Of a stretch of 64,000 bases of DNA, positions 46,834-55,879 are shown one piece after another. The notes under the pieces are model-generated. The model was given only the letters and a program-made list of their open reading frames with translations. It did not search any database and was not told the origin of the DNA. Origin of the DNA: CADEEN01 sp040384625 (GTDB taxonomy: Bacteria; Pseudomonadota; Gammaproteobacteria; Burkholderiales; Burkholderiaceae_C); the NCBI GenBank assembly GCA_040384625.1, contig JAZKIW010000006.1, forward strand, positions 1 to 64,000, read 5' to 3'. The translations under genes and the position numbers were made by a program. Position 1 is the stretch's first letter. Every line of letters starts with the position of its first letter.

Positions 46834-47730
46834 TCATGGCGGCAACAGGGCACGAGCGGCGCCGGCCAGAACCTCGCGGCTCAGCCCGTCGAGCAAGGTC
46901 GACGCGGCCCGCGCATGGTGCCAGTACAGCGGCACGTCCAGCGGGCTGTCCGGCAGCAGCTCGACCAGCGATCCGTCGTGCAGGCGATCGGCGACCAGCG
47001 CCAGTGGTTGCAGGCCCCAACCCATCCCGTGCACGGCTGCGGCCACGAACGCATGCGGTGACGGCACGGTATGCCGTGGCAGGTCCACATCCCGGTGGCA
47101 CAGACGTCTTACCCAGCGGGCCTGCAAGTCGTCCTTCGTGTTGAAAACCAGGCTGGGCGCTTGCGCCAGGCTGCCCGCCCCGACACCGCTGCCAAAGTGG
47201 CGCGCCACGAAGGCCGGGCTGGCCGCCGCGAGATAGCGCATGGCGCCCAGTGGTCGACTGTTGCAGCCTGCCGCAGCACGGCCAGTGCCGGTCACGGCGG
47301 CCAGCACCTTGCCACTGCGCAGCCACTCGGTGGTGTGGTCCTGGTCGTCGACCGCCAGTTCCACCAGCACGGGCGCATCGGCCGCGAAGGCCGCGATGGC
47401 CGGCGCGAACCAGGTCGCCAAGCTGTCGGCGTTCACGGCGATCGGCAGTGCCACGCGCGTGGCCCCTTCAGGCGCCAGCGCCGGCAGCGCACCCTGCAGC
47501 TCCTGCTCGAGCAGCCGTACACGGTCCACGTGCTGGCACAAGCGCCGTCCCGTCTCTGTGGCCTGGCACGGCTGACCCCGCACCACCAGCGAACAGCCCA
47601 CGCGCTCTTCGAGCGAGCGAATCCGCTGAGATACCGCCGATGGCGTGACATGCAGTGCGCTGGCTGCGCGCTCGAAACTGCCCTCTCGGATGACAGCCGC
47701 CAGGGCGGCCAGTGCGGCGTAATCCAACAT
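46834..47730 (-). CDS. argP: LysR-type regulator of the ArgP/LysG group
   Basis: A 298-residue LysR regulator. N-terminal HTH: YAALAALAAVIREGSFERAA and HVTPSAVSQRIRSLEERVG; effector domain: VELAVDDQDHTTEWLRSG, the DQDHT motif of the ArgP/IciA/LysG group that senses lysine or arginine. It is divergent from the LysE-type exporter gene with 75 bases between, so it very probably activates that exporter. An AT-rich inverted repeat in the gap is a candidate binding site. Confidence 0.92.
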   Translation of the reverse strand: MLDYAALAALAAVIREGSFERAASALHVTPSAVSQRIRSLEERVGCSLVVRGQPCQATETGRRLCQHVDRVRLLEQELQGALPALAPEGATRVALPIAVNADSLATWFAPAIAAFAADAPVLVELAVDDQDHTTEWLRSGKVLAAVTGTGRAAAGCNSRPLGAMRYLAAASPAFVARHFGSGVGAGSLAQAPSLVFNTKDDLQARWVRRLCHRDVDLPRHTVPSPHAFVAAAVHGMGWGLQPLALVADRLHDGSLVELLPDSPLDVPLYWHHARAASTLLDGLSREVLAGAARALLPP

Positions 47731-47758
47731 GATTCAGTTCTTCTTCATCCGCATTAGT

Positions 47759-47784
47759 CTGATTAGTTTGTCTTCATTAATCAG
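47759..47784. promoter_or_regulatory. Inverted repeat, probable ArgP/LysG binding site
   Basis: CTGATTA (47759-47765) and TAATCAG (47778-47784) form a perfect 7-base inverted repeat with a 12-base spacer in the 75-base gap between the divergent argP and exporter genes. The stretch is conspicuously AT-rich for this genome and contains the T-N11-A-like spacing of LysR-type sites. Confidence 0.6.
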
Positions 47785-47805
47785 GGCTGGCAAGCTCGGC
47801 GCTCC

Positions 47806-48453
47806 ATGAGCCTGACCGCAACCCCCGCGCTCGCCTTTTCCGTCTTCGTCCAAGCCGTGGTCTTGAGCTTCGGGCTGATCGTGGCCATCGGCGCACAGAA
47901 CGCCTTCGTGCTGCGCCAGGGCTTGCGCCGTGAACACGTCGGCAGCGTGATCCTGTTCTGCGCGCTGGCAGATGCCGCGCTCATCGCCGCAGGGGTCCTG
48001 GGCATGGCCCAGGCGCTCGGACAGAACCCCGGCCTGGCGCGGACTCTTGCCCTGGCCGGTGCCCTCTTCCTGGCAGTGTACGGATGGCAGGCCCTGCGCC
48101 GTGCGCGGCAGGTACGCCAACTCAGCGCGGCCACGGGTGGCGTGGGCCTGAGCCGCAGCGCGGCGGTGGCACAAGCGGCCGCCTTCACGCTGCTCAATCC
48201 CCATGTCTATCTGGACACCGTGCTCCTGGTCGGCAGCATCGGTGCCCAGCAGCCAGCGGCGCTGCGCGGCTGGTTCATTGCAGGGGCCGCGTGTGCCAGC
48301 CTGTTCTGGTTTGCGTTGCTCGGCTTCGGGGCGCGTTGGCTGGCGCCCTGGTTCGGGCGGCCACGGTCATGGCAGGCACTGGATGGCCTGATCGGTGTGA
48401 CCATGTTCGTGCTGTCGGCGCTTCTGGCGCGACACGCCTTGATCGGCATCTGA
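47806..48453 (+). CDS. argO: LysE/ArgO family basic amino acid exporter
   Basis: A 215-residue inner-membrane exporter with about six helices and the LysE/ArgO landmarks: SFGLIVAIGAQNAFVLRQGL, LRREHVG, LCALADAALI and FTLLNPHVYLDTVLLVGSIG. It exports arginine and/or lysine, and analogues such as canavanine. Regulation by the divergent ArgP-type gene is likely. ArgO and LysE cannot be told apart from this sequence alone, so the symbol is provisional. Confidence 0.9.
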   Translation: MSLTATPALAFSVFVQAVVLSFGLIVAIGAQNAFVLRQGLRREHVGSVILFCALADAALIAAGVLGMAQALGQNPGLARTLALAGALFLAVYGWQALRRARQVRQLSAATGGVGLSRSAAVAQAAAFTLLNPHVYLDTVLLVGSIGAQQPAALRGWFIAGAACASLFWFALLGFGARWLAPWFGRPRSWQALDGLIGVTMFVLSALLARHALIGI

Positions 48454-48474
48454 CGCGGCTTTATGCACGCGCCA

Positions 48475-48487
48475 CAGCCCGGGGCTG
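48475..48487. terminator. Short hairpin between convergent exporter and MFS genes
   Basis: CAGCC-CGG-GGCTG gives a 5-base-pair GC stem in the 47-base gap between two convergent stop codons. No T-run follows, so this is weak evidence for a terminator. Confidence 0.3.
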
Positions 48488-48500
48488 ACCTCGCGGCGCT

Positions 48501-50081
48501 TCAACGCTCGGCGATGTAGTGCTGCATCGTCACTGCCTCGCCCTCGGCCAGGAAGGCGCGCACGCGGGCCTCGATCTCCTGATCGGCCACCGTGGCGCGG
48601 GCGCGCTGGTGCAGGTAGTCGGCCCAGGAGGTGACGATGAAGCGCTCGACGTAGCGCGTTGGGTCCGCCAGGTCGCGGTAGGCGCGCCAGAAGGTGGCGC
48701 CGTCGCGCCTTCGCGGCGCGCGCAGGTGGCTCAGCTCGTCGAGAAACGCGGCGGCGTCCTCGAGCCGGATGCGGTAGGCGATCTCGACCGCCACCGGGCC
48801 GGCCTCGGGCGCCGGTTCGTCGACGACGAAGACATCACCCCAGGGCGCCGCCGGCGTCACGTCTTGGGCCTCGCCCATGCGCAGCGGGAAGGGCCGCGCC
48901 AGCAGCAGACCGGCCGCCATGCCCGCGGCGGCAACGCTCAGCGCGGCCTGCAGGCCGAGCAGGCCCGACACCGCGCCCCACAGCGCAGAGCCGAGAGAGA
49001 ACGCACCCAGTGCGCACAAGGCGTGCATCGATGAAGCGCGGGCGCGCACCCAGGGTGGCGCACTGGTCTGGGTGGCGGTGTTGAAGGTCGACATCACCGA
49101 CATCCAGGCCGCGCCGCTGAACATCAGGGCGACGTAGATGGTCCAGATCCATGGCGACCAGGCCGCCACCGCCGTGGCCGCAGCGAAGGTGATGCAGCCG
49201 GTCGCCACCACGCCCTCGAGCGAGAAGCGCGCGCGCACGCGGGCCATCGACAGGCCGGCGGCAACCGCACCGACCCCCAGACAACCCATCAGCAGACCGA
49301 AGCCCGAAGCCCCCAGACCGATGCGCTTCTGCCCGATCACCGGCAGCAGGGCCCAGAGGGCCGAACCGGTGGCGCTGTAGGCCATCGTGCGCAGGAGCTG
49401 GGCGAAAATGGCCTGTGAGTGCCACGCAAAGCGCAGGCCCGCAAGCATGCCGCCCCACAGGCGTTCGGCCGGCAGGCGCGAAGGCGGGTGCGGCAGCGGC
49501 GGCCAGCGCCGGATCGAGCGCAGCATCCACAGCGTGCTGAGCGTCGCGATGACGAAGACCCAGGGCCCGCCGAAATGGGCGAACACGAAGCCGGCCAGCG
49601 TGGGGCCGAGGGCGCGCGCGCCGTTGTAGGCCACCGAGACGACGGTGATCGCCGGACCGAGTTCGTCGCGCGGCACACTGTCGGCGATGGTCGAATTCCA
49701 GGCCGGCGTGATCAGCGCCGTCGAGCAGCCGGTGACGAAGGTCAGGAACAACAGCAGGGCCGGGCCGGCCAGGTCGGCGGCCAGCAGGGCCGTCAGCAGG
49801 GCCACCGCGATCACCTGCGCCACCAGCGCGGCGACGATCAGGCGCCGGCGGTCGGTGGTGTCGGCCAGCACGCCGGCCGGCAGCGAAAACAGGAACATCG
49901 GCAGGAACACCGCCGTCTGCACCAGGGCCGCCAAAAAACCGGAACCTGTGGCCTCGACCATCTCCCAGGTCGCCGCCATCGTCTGCATGGCGTTGCCGAT
50001 GAAATACACCGCACCGCCGCCGCACAGGCCGCGGAACGTGTCGTGCCGCAGAGTGTGGCGGATGCTTCCCGGTGCGCTCAA
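48501..50081 (-). CDS. MFS transporter (EntS/DUF894-like) with C-terminal soluble domain
   Basis: A 526-residue permease of the MFS_3/EntS-like group: twelve hydrophobic segments, FLFSLPAGVLADTTDRRRL as the loop 2-3 motif, ALITPAWNSTIADSVPRDEL and AYNGARALGPTLAG. The last 110 residues are soluble (VAVEIAYRIRLEDAAAFLDE onwards) and resemble an antibiotic-biosynthesis-monooxygenase-like appendix common in this group. Substrate unknown. The start is best placed at TTG 50081 (LSAPGSIRHTLRHDTFRG), overlapping the aminotransferase stop as TTGA; no ATG fits before the first helix. Confidence 0.83.
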   Translation of the reverse strand: MSAPGSIRHTLRHDTFRGLCGGGAVYFIGNAMQTMAATWEMVEATGSGFLAALVQTAVFLPMFLFSLPAGVLADTTDRRRLIVAALVAQVIAVALLTALLAADLAGPALLLFLTFVTGCSTALITPAWNSTIADSVPRDELGPAITVVSVAYNGARALGPTLAGFVFAHFGGPWVFVIATLSTLWMLRSIRRWPPLPHPPSRLPAERLWGGMLAGLRFAWHSQAIFAQLLRTMAYSATGSALWALLPVIGQKRIGLGASGFGLLMGCLGVGAVAAGLSMARVRARFSLEGVVATGCITFAAATAVAAWSPWIWTIYVALMFSGAAWMSVMSTFNTATQTSAPPWVRARASSMHALCALGAFSLGSALWGAVSGLLGLQAALSVAAAGMAAGLLLARPFPLRMGEAQDVTPAAPWGDVFVVDEPAPEAGPVAVEIAYRIRLEDAAAFLDELSHLRAPRRRDGATFWRAYRDLADPTRYVERFIVTSWADYLHQRARATVADQEIEARVRAFLAEGEAVTMQHYIAER

Positions 50082-51235
50082 GCGGCGGCGCGCTGGCTCG
50101 TCTTCGCGCCCAGGATGCGCTGCAGCGCCCCCTCGAGGTGGGCCACCGTCCGGTCGGGGTTGTGCAGCTTGTCGAGGCCGAACAGGCCTACACGGAAGGT
50201 CTTGAAGTCGACCCCCTCGTCGCATTGCAGCGGCACGCCCGACGCGGTCTGCAGGCCCTCGCCAAGGAAGGCCTTGGCGGAGTGCAGGCCGTCATCGTCG
50301 GTGTAGCTGACGACCACACCCGGGGCCTGGAAGCCTTCGGCGGCGACACTGCGCAGGCCGTTGGCGGCGAGCATCGCGCGCACCTTGCGTCCGAGCTCGA
50401 GCTGTTCGTCGCGCAGGCGCTCGAAGCCATAGCTGCGAGTCTCCAGCATCGCGTCGCGGGTGCGCGTCAGCGCATCGGTCGGCAGCGTGGTGTGGTACAT
50501 GTGCGCGCCGCCTTCGTAGGTCTCCATGATCTGCAGCCACTTCTTCAAGTCGGCAGCGAAGCTGGTGCTGGTGGTGGCGTCGATCGCCGTGCGGGCGCGT
50601 TCGCTCAGCATCACGAAGGCGCAGCAGGGCGATCCGCTCCAGCCCTTCTGCGGCGCGCTGACCAGCACGTCGACCCCCGTGGCTTGCATGTCGACCCAGA
50701 TCGCGCCCGAGGCGATGCAGTCGAGCACGAACAGGCCACCGACCTCATGCACCGCGTCGGCCACCGCGCGCAGGTAGGCGTCCGGCAGCAGCATGCCGGC
50801 AGCGGTTTCCACGTGCGGCGCAAACACCGCGGCCGGCCGCTCGGCCCGGATCGCCGCCACCACCTCGTCGATCGGCGCCGGCGCAAAGGCCATCTGGCGG
50901 CCGGCGGCGATCGGACGCGCCTTGAGTACCGTGTGCGCGGACGGGATCTGGCCCATGTCGAAGATCTGCGTCCACCGGTAGCTGAACCAGCCATTGCGGA
51001 TCACCAGGGCCTGGCGGCCGGTGGCGAACTGGCGCGCCACAGCTTCCATGCCGAAGCTACCGCTGCCGGGAACGACGATCGCCGAGCGCGCGTGGTAGAC
51101 CTCCTTCAACACCCCCGAGATGTCGCGCATCACCTGCTGGAACTTGCGCGACATGTGGTTCAGCGCGCGGTCGGTGTAGACCACCGAATATTCGAGCAGG
51201 CCGTCAGGATCGGTATCGGGCAGCAGGCCGGGCAT
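50078..51235 (-). CDS. Class V aminotransferase (serine-pyruvate/alanine-glyoxylate type)
   Basis: A 385-residue PLP enzyme of the class V family. PGSGSFGMEAVARQF (phosphate-binding region), HVETAAGML, LDCIASGAIWVD and the PLP lysine Lys197 in SAPQKGWSG are visible. Related enzymes transaminate serine, alanine or aspartate with glyoxylate or pyruvate. It is immediately followed by the MFS gene with a TTGA overlap, and preceded 42 bases upstream by the cyanophycin operon; a role in using amino acids released from cyanophycin is possible but not shown. Confidence 0.88.
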   Translation of the reverse strand: MPGLLPDTDPDGLLEYSVVYTDRALNHMSRKFQQVMRDISGVLKEVYHARSAIVVPGSGSFGMEAVARQFATGRQALVIRNGWFSYRWTQIFDMGQIPSAHTVLKARPIAAGRQMAFAPAPIDEVVAAIRAERPAAVFAPHVETAAGMLLPDAYLRAVADAVHEVGGLFVLDCIASGAIWVDMQATGVDVLVSAPQKGWSGSPCCAFVMLSERARTAIDATTSTSFAADLKKWLQIMETYEGGAHMYHTTLPTDALTRTRDAMLETRSYGFERLRDEQLELGRKVRAMLAANGLRSVAAEGFQAPGVVVSYTDDDGLHSAKAFLGEGLQTASGVPLQCDEGVDFKTFRVGLFGLDKLHNPDRTVAHLEGALQRILGAKTSQRAAA

Positions 51236-51277
51236 GGTCTTGTCTCCTTCGCGCGAAAACGCTTTCGGTTCAGCTTA

Positions 51278-53020
51278 TCACCGCACCGTCAGCACGGCCG
51301 AGACGCGCGCGCGCACCGCGGCGGTGTGCAGCGGCAGCACGACCACGTCGCCCGGCCGGGACCACTGCAGCAGCCACTCGGCGGCGGCGGCTTCGTCGGC
51401 ATGGTGCTGGATCGAGGCCTGCGCCACGCCGCCGGCCCGCAGTTCACGCTCGATCAGGGCCGGCACCTCGCCCAGCAATCGGCCGCGCAACATCAGCGGC
51501 AGTTCCTTGATGACGACCAGGTCGGGCACCGCACGCGCCGCCGTGCGCGCGAGATCGGCGATGGCGTCGTCGTCGCGGTTACCGGCCTGGCCGAGCAGCA
51601 GGCCGAGCCGCTGCGGCTTGAGCGTATGCGCCACCTGCAGCAACTGGCCCAGCCCGTCGGGGTTGTGGGCGTAGTCGATCAGCACCGTCGCACCGCGGTG
51701 CGTCCAGCGTTCGAGGCGGCCCGGATTGTCCTGGGGCTGGCTGCCGAAGCGGCTCAGGGTCTCGCGAACGGCGTGCAGCGGCAGTCCGGCGGCCTGGGCG
51801 GCCAGCACCGCTGCAGCGATGTTGTCGAGGTTGTGGCGCGCGGCGCCGCCCATGGTCAGTGGCATCTCGCCGACGGCGCCGAGCTCGTGTTCGACTCCGT
51901 CGGCTGAGAGCACCAGGCGCCCTGCGCGGGCACCGCAGGTGCTGCCGCCCTGGCCGCGCCGTGCCTGCAGCGCCGGATGTTCGTGGTTCTGCGCGAACAG
52001 GGCCTGACTGGCCGCGACAGCGTGCGGCGTGCGCGCAGCCACGCGCATCAGGCATTCGTCGGCCGCATTCAATATCAGGCAGCCCCCGTTGCGCAGTGCG
52101 TGCGCGACGACCAGTTTGACTTCGGCAATGTCGTCCAGGCTGTGGACGCCGTACTCGCCGAAATGGTCGGCGCTGACATTCGTGACGACGGCGGCGTCGG
52201 CGCGGCGCACCGCCAGGCCACGGCGCAACAGGCCGCCGCGCGCGGTTTCAAGCGCGGCGAACTCGACGCCGGGGTGGCGCAGCACTGCGCGCGCACCGGC
52301 GGGTCCGGCGTAGTCGCCGCTGGCGACGAGTTTCTCGCCGACGACCACGCCTTCGGTGGAACAACTGCCCGCACGGCGGCCCGCCGCCGCCGCCATCGCG
52401 GCCAGCAGGCGGGTCGTCGTCGTCTTGCCGTTCGAGCCCGTCACCAGGATCGTCGGCAGGTCGCGCAGCCGGGACCATGGCACGTCCATCGCCAAGGGCA
52501 AGGCCGCGTGCGGGTAGCTGACACTGCCCGCACCGGCGCCGATCGACAGCGTGTCGTCGTCGTCGAAACAAGGCAGACCGTGCGCCAGCGCCGCCGCCTT
52601 CAGTCGCGCCAGCGGGCGCGAGCGTTCGGATTCGGCGCGCACAGCGAAGGTGGCGGCGACCGCGGCCGGGTCGTTCATCTCGGGTTGTGCGAACGCGAAA
52701 CCGGCCCCAGCCGCACAGCGCTCCCAGGCCCACTCGTTGACTTCGGTGGCGGTGAACAAGGCATCCTCGGGCGCGGCGAACGCCAGCGCAAAACCCGAGG
52801 CGTGGCGATGCACGTGCGGCTGCGGGTCGGGCCAGCGCAGGACCGCACACACCGCGCTCACCCGCGCGGCCCAGCAACGGTGTGCGTCGGCATCGTCGGC
52901 GGCAGCGCCCAGCGCGCTCAGCACGACCGCCGGGCGATCGAAGTGGCGGTTCGGCCCGGTGAGCCGGCGCGAGTCGTCGAACAGGAACGGGGTCTCAGCG
53001 CTGGGCGCCGTGTCGCTCAT
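51278..53020 (-). CDS. Mur ligase family protein, CphA paralogue lacking the ATP-grasp half
   Basis: A 580-residue protein. Residues 1-185 form a domain I do not recognise (FLFDDSRRLTGPNRHFDRPA onwards); from residue 190 a Mur-ligase module follows with P-loop VTGSNGKTTTTRLL (193-206), ALETARGGLLRRGLAV and SADHFGEYGVHSLDDIAEVK, and VLIDYAHNPDGLGQLL in the C-terminal domain. The last segments are clearly paralogous to the C-terminal half of CphA, but there is no ATP-grasp domain. It starts 10 bases after cphA, so it probably takes part in cyanophycin metabolism. Function unknown. Confidence 0.85.
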   Translation of the reverse strand: MSDTAPSAETPFLFDDSRRLTGPNRHFDRPAVVLSALGAAADDADAHRCWAARVSAVCAVLRWPDPQPHVHRHASGFALAFAAPEDALFTATEVNEWAWERCAAGAGFAFAQPEMNDPAAVAATFAVRAESERSRPLARLKAAALAHGLPCFDDDDTLSIGAGAGSVSYPHAALPLAMDVPWSRLRDLPTILVTGSNGKTTTTRLLAAMAAAAGRRAGSCSTEGVVVGEKLVASGDYAGPAGARAVLRHPGVEFAALETARGGLLRRGLAVRRADAAVVTNVSADHFGEYGVHSLDDIAEVKLVVAHALRNGGCLILNAADECLMRVAARTPHAVAASQALFAQNHEHPALQARRGQGGSTCGARAGRLVLSADGVEHELGAVGEMPLTMGGAARHNLDNIAAAVLAAQAAGLPLHAVRETLSRFGSQPQDNPGRLERWTHRGATVLIDYAHNPDGLGQLLQVAHTLKPQRLGLLLGQAGNRDDDAIADLARTAARAVPDLVVIKELPLMLRGRLLGEVPALIERELRAGGVAQASIQHHADEAAAAEWLLQWSRPGDVVVLPLHTAAVRARVSAVLTVR

Positions 53021-53030
53021 CGACGCATGC

Positions 53031-55862
53031 TCAGTCGCCCGCCTCGCCAACGAAGCGCAGGCCGCGCTCGTCACGCACGAAGCCTGCTGCCTGTAGCGCA
53101 CCGTCGTCGGGAGCGGCCGTGGCCATCGCCTCGTCTTCCGGTTCAGCGGCGACCGTGGCCGGCGCCTTGTTCGACACGCCGGGGCTGCGCGATGCGGCGC
53201 CGCCTTCGGGCTTGAACTTGATCACCTGCTTCCAGGAGCGCGTCAGTGCATCGGCGAAGATCAACAGCAGGTCGCCGAGCCGGCCCATGCGCAGCACCGA
53301 GTCGATCGCTTCTTGCTCGTCGGGAATGATCTTGATGGCGCTGTCGGCCACGCCCCTGCGGCGCAGCACCGTGGCGATGATGTTCGGCACCTCGTCGGGA
53401 GCGCGACCGCGAAGGCTGTCGTCGCGGCGACAGATGTACAGGTCGAAACGCCCAGCCACCTGCTCGGCAATCGCCTGGATGTCTTCGTCGCGCCGATCGC
53501 CGGGGCCGGCGACCACCACGATGCGCCGACCGTGCACGTCCAGGCGCTGGGCCAGATCCACCATAGCGCCGACTGCGTGCGCATTGTGGGCATAGTCGAA
53601 GATCACCTTGAACGGGTGCTCGTCGTAGACGTTCATGCGCCCCGGAGCCTGGAAGAAGGTACTGTCGAAAGTGCGCAGGCCCTGGCGGATGGCGTCCAGC
53701 TTGAGGTCCAGCGAGAACGCCATCGCGGCGGCGAACATCGCATTCTGCACGTTGTGCATCGCACGGCCTTCCAGCGTCGCCGGGATCAGGTGGGTCCACA
53801 TCAGCGGGATGTGGCGGCCCTTGTCGTACAGCGTGATCATCTGGCCGTTCACGCCGGCTTCGAGCGCGCAGGCCCGCCCCCCGGCGCGGATGTGCTCGCG
53901 CACCACCGCGTGCTGCGGGTTCAGGGTCACGTAGCACAGGTGCTTCGCTTCGGTATGCGCCGACATGCGGATCACATTGGCATCGTCTGCATTCAGCACC
54001 GCGCAGTCACGCGCGACCTCGACCACGATGCGCTTCACTTCAGCCAACTGTTCCAGCGTGTCGATGCCCTTCAGGCCGAGGTGATCGCTCTGCACATTGA
54101 GCACGGCGCCGACGTTGACGAAGGGCACGCCCATACCGGCGCGCAGCAGGCCGCCGCGTGCGACTTCGAGCACGGCGATGTCGATCTTCGGGTCGGCCAG
54201 GACCATGCGCGTCGACACCGGCCCGGTCATGTCGCCTTCGACGGTGCGCTGGCCGTCGATATAGACCCCGTCGGTGGTGGTAAGTCCGGGCGTGAAGCCG
54301 GCCATCTTGGTGATGTGGGCCAGCATGCGTGCCGTGGTCGTCTTGCCATTCGTGCCGGTGACGCAGGCGATCGGCACGCGCGACGACGTGCCGGCGGGGA
54401 ACAGCATGTCGATCACCGGGCCCGCGGCGTCGCGCGGCGTGCCTTCGCTCGGCGCCACGTGCATGCGGAAACCCGGCGCGGCGTTTACCTCGCAGATGCC
54501 CGAGCCCTGGTTCTCGGCCGATTTGTAGCTCTCGGTGATGTCGGGGCAGAGGAAGTCGACGCCGCCGACATCCAGGCCGATGGCAGTGACGGCGCGCACC
54601 GCCATGTCGCGGTTGTCGGGGTGGATCACGTCGGTGACGTCAGTGGCGGTGCCCCCGGTCGACAGGTTCGCGGTACTGCGCAGCAAGACTGTCTGGCCCG
54701 CAGCGGGCACCGAGTCGACCGTCAGTCCCGCGCGCGCCAGCATCGTGTCGGCCTGCGCGTCGAGCTCGATGCGCGTCATCACCTTCTCGTGGCCGACGCC
54801 GCGCCGCGGATCCTGGTTGACCCGCTCGACCAGGACCTTGACGCTCGACGCACCGTCGCCGACCACGTGGCCCGGCGTGCGCCGTGTGGCCGCGATCAGC
54901 TCGCCGTTGACGACCAGCAGGCGGTGGTCGTCGCCGTGCAGGTAGGACTCGACGATCACCGAGGTCGAGTGCTCGGTCGCCGCAGCAAAGCCGGCGCGCA
55001 CCGCCTCGGCGTCGGCCAGCCCGATCGAGATGCCGCGGCCGTGGTTGCCGTTGTAGGGCTTGGTCACGACCGGAAAGCCCAGGCGCTCGGCCGCGCGCAC
55101 CGCTCGCTCGGCGCTGCGCACCAGTTCCTGCCTGGGCACCGGCAGCCCGCCGTTGGCCAGGATCTTATTGGTCTCCTCCTTGTCCTGCGCCAGCTCGACC
55201 GCGATGAAACTGGTGCGGCCGGTCACCGTGGCCTGCAGGCGCTGCTGGAACCTACCGTGGCCGAGTTGGATCAGGCTCTGCTCGTTCAGGCGCAACCAGG
55301 GGATGTCGCGCGCCTGCGCTGCCTTGACCAGGGACGCGGTCGACGGCCCAAGGGCGCGACGCTGGGCATAGCGGATGTACTCGTCGCGCGCCTCGCTCCA
55401 TTGCCAATCGGCAGGCACGACGCCTTCGGGCCGGAGTTCAGCAGGCAGCAAGGAGCACAGCAAGCGGATCGCCAGTTCGCCGGCCTCGATGCCCTCGTCG
55501 CGCTGCGCATACTCGTAGACCACGCTGTAGACGCCGCGTTGCCCCTCGACGCTACGCGTCTTGCCGAAGGTCACGTCCTCGCCGGCGATGTTCTGCAGCT
55601 CGATCGCCACATGCTCAAAGACATGGCCGAGCCAGGTGCCGTCGTCTTCGCGCATGCGGCGGATCAGGCCGCCCGCGGTGCGGTACGAGCAACCGTGTTC
55701 CTGCAGGCTCGGCAGCGCCGTGACCAGGGCGTCGACATAGGCCGGGCCGAGCTTGCCGGTCGGCCAATCCTCCAGCGGCCCGAGGTCGAGGAGCAGGCGG
55801 ATGACCGGAAAGTGCGCGTACAGCGACGGGCCGACATAGACGTTGCGTTCGAGGATGCGCAT
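53031..55862 (-). CDS. cphA: Cyanophycin synthetase
   Basis: A 943-residue enzyme that polymerises aspartate backbone and arginine side chains with ATP. N-terminal domain (MRILERNVYVGPSLYAHFPV), ATP-grasp (about 210-490: TKPYNGNHGRGISIGL, HGDDHRLLVVNGELIAATRR, ICEVNAAPGFRMH) and Mur-ligase module with P-loop TGTNGKTTTARM (502-513) and DHLGLKGIDTLEQLAEVK. About 65-70 C-terminal residues after FKPEGGAASR are low-complexity and beyond the usual end. The ATG at 55862 begins the family N-terminus; the frame upstream is not conserved. It lies 17 bases after cphB. Confidence 0.95.
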   Translation of the reverse strand: MRILERNVYVGPSLYAHFPVIRLLLDLGPLEDWPTGKLGPAYVDALVTALPSLQEHGCSYRTAGGLIRRMREDDGTWLGHVFEHVAIELQNIAGEDVTFGKTRSVEGQRGVYSVVYEYAQRDEGIEAGELAIRLLCSLLPAELRPEGVVPADWQWSEARDEYIRYAQRRALGPSTASLVKAAQARDIPWLRLNEQSLIQLGHGRFQQRLQATVTGRTSFIAVELAQDKEETNKILANGGLPVPRQELVRSAERAVRAAERLGFPVVTKPYNGNHGRGISIGLADAEAVRAGFAAATEHSTSVIVESYLHGDDHRLLVVNGELIAATRRTPGHVVGDGASSVKVLVERVNQDPRRGVGHEKVMTRIELDAQADTMLARAGLTVDSVPAAGQTVLLRSTANLSTGGTATDVTDVIHPDNRDMAVRAVTAIGLDVGGVDFLCPDITESYKSAENQGSGICEVNAAPGFRMHVAPSEGTPRDAAGPVIDMLFPAGTSSRVPIACVTGTNGKTTTARMLAHITKMAGFTPGLTTTDGVYIDGQRTVEGDMTGPVSTRMVLADPKIDIAVLEVARGGLLRAGMGVPFVNVGAVLNVQSDHLGLKGIDTLEQLAEVKRIVVEVARDCAVLNADDANVIRMSAHTEAKHLCYVTLNPQHAVVREHIRAGGRACALEAGVNGQMITLYDKGRHIPLMWTHLIPATLEGRAMHNVQNAMFAAAMAFSLDLKLDAIRQGLRTFDSTFFQAPGRMNVYDEHPFKVIFDYAHNAHAVGAMVDLAQRLDVHGRRIVVVAGPGDRRDEDIQAIAEQVAGRFDLYICRRDDSLRGRAPDEVPNIIATVLRRRGVADSAIKIIPDEQEAIDSVLRMGRLGDLLLIFADALTRSWKQVIKFKPEGGAASRSPGVSNKAPATVAAEPEDEAMATAAPDDGALQAAGFVRDERGLRFVGEAGD

Positions 55863-55879
55863 CTCTGGAGCCCTTCGCT

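Noticed and set aside
44699..47236. 845-codon open frame on the plus strand
   Set aside because: Runs across parC and argP in antisense and is low-complexity Arg/Gln/His/Leu sequence.
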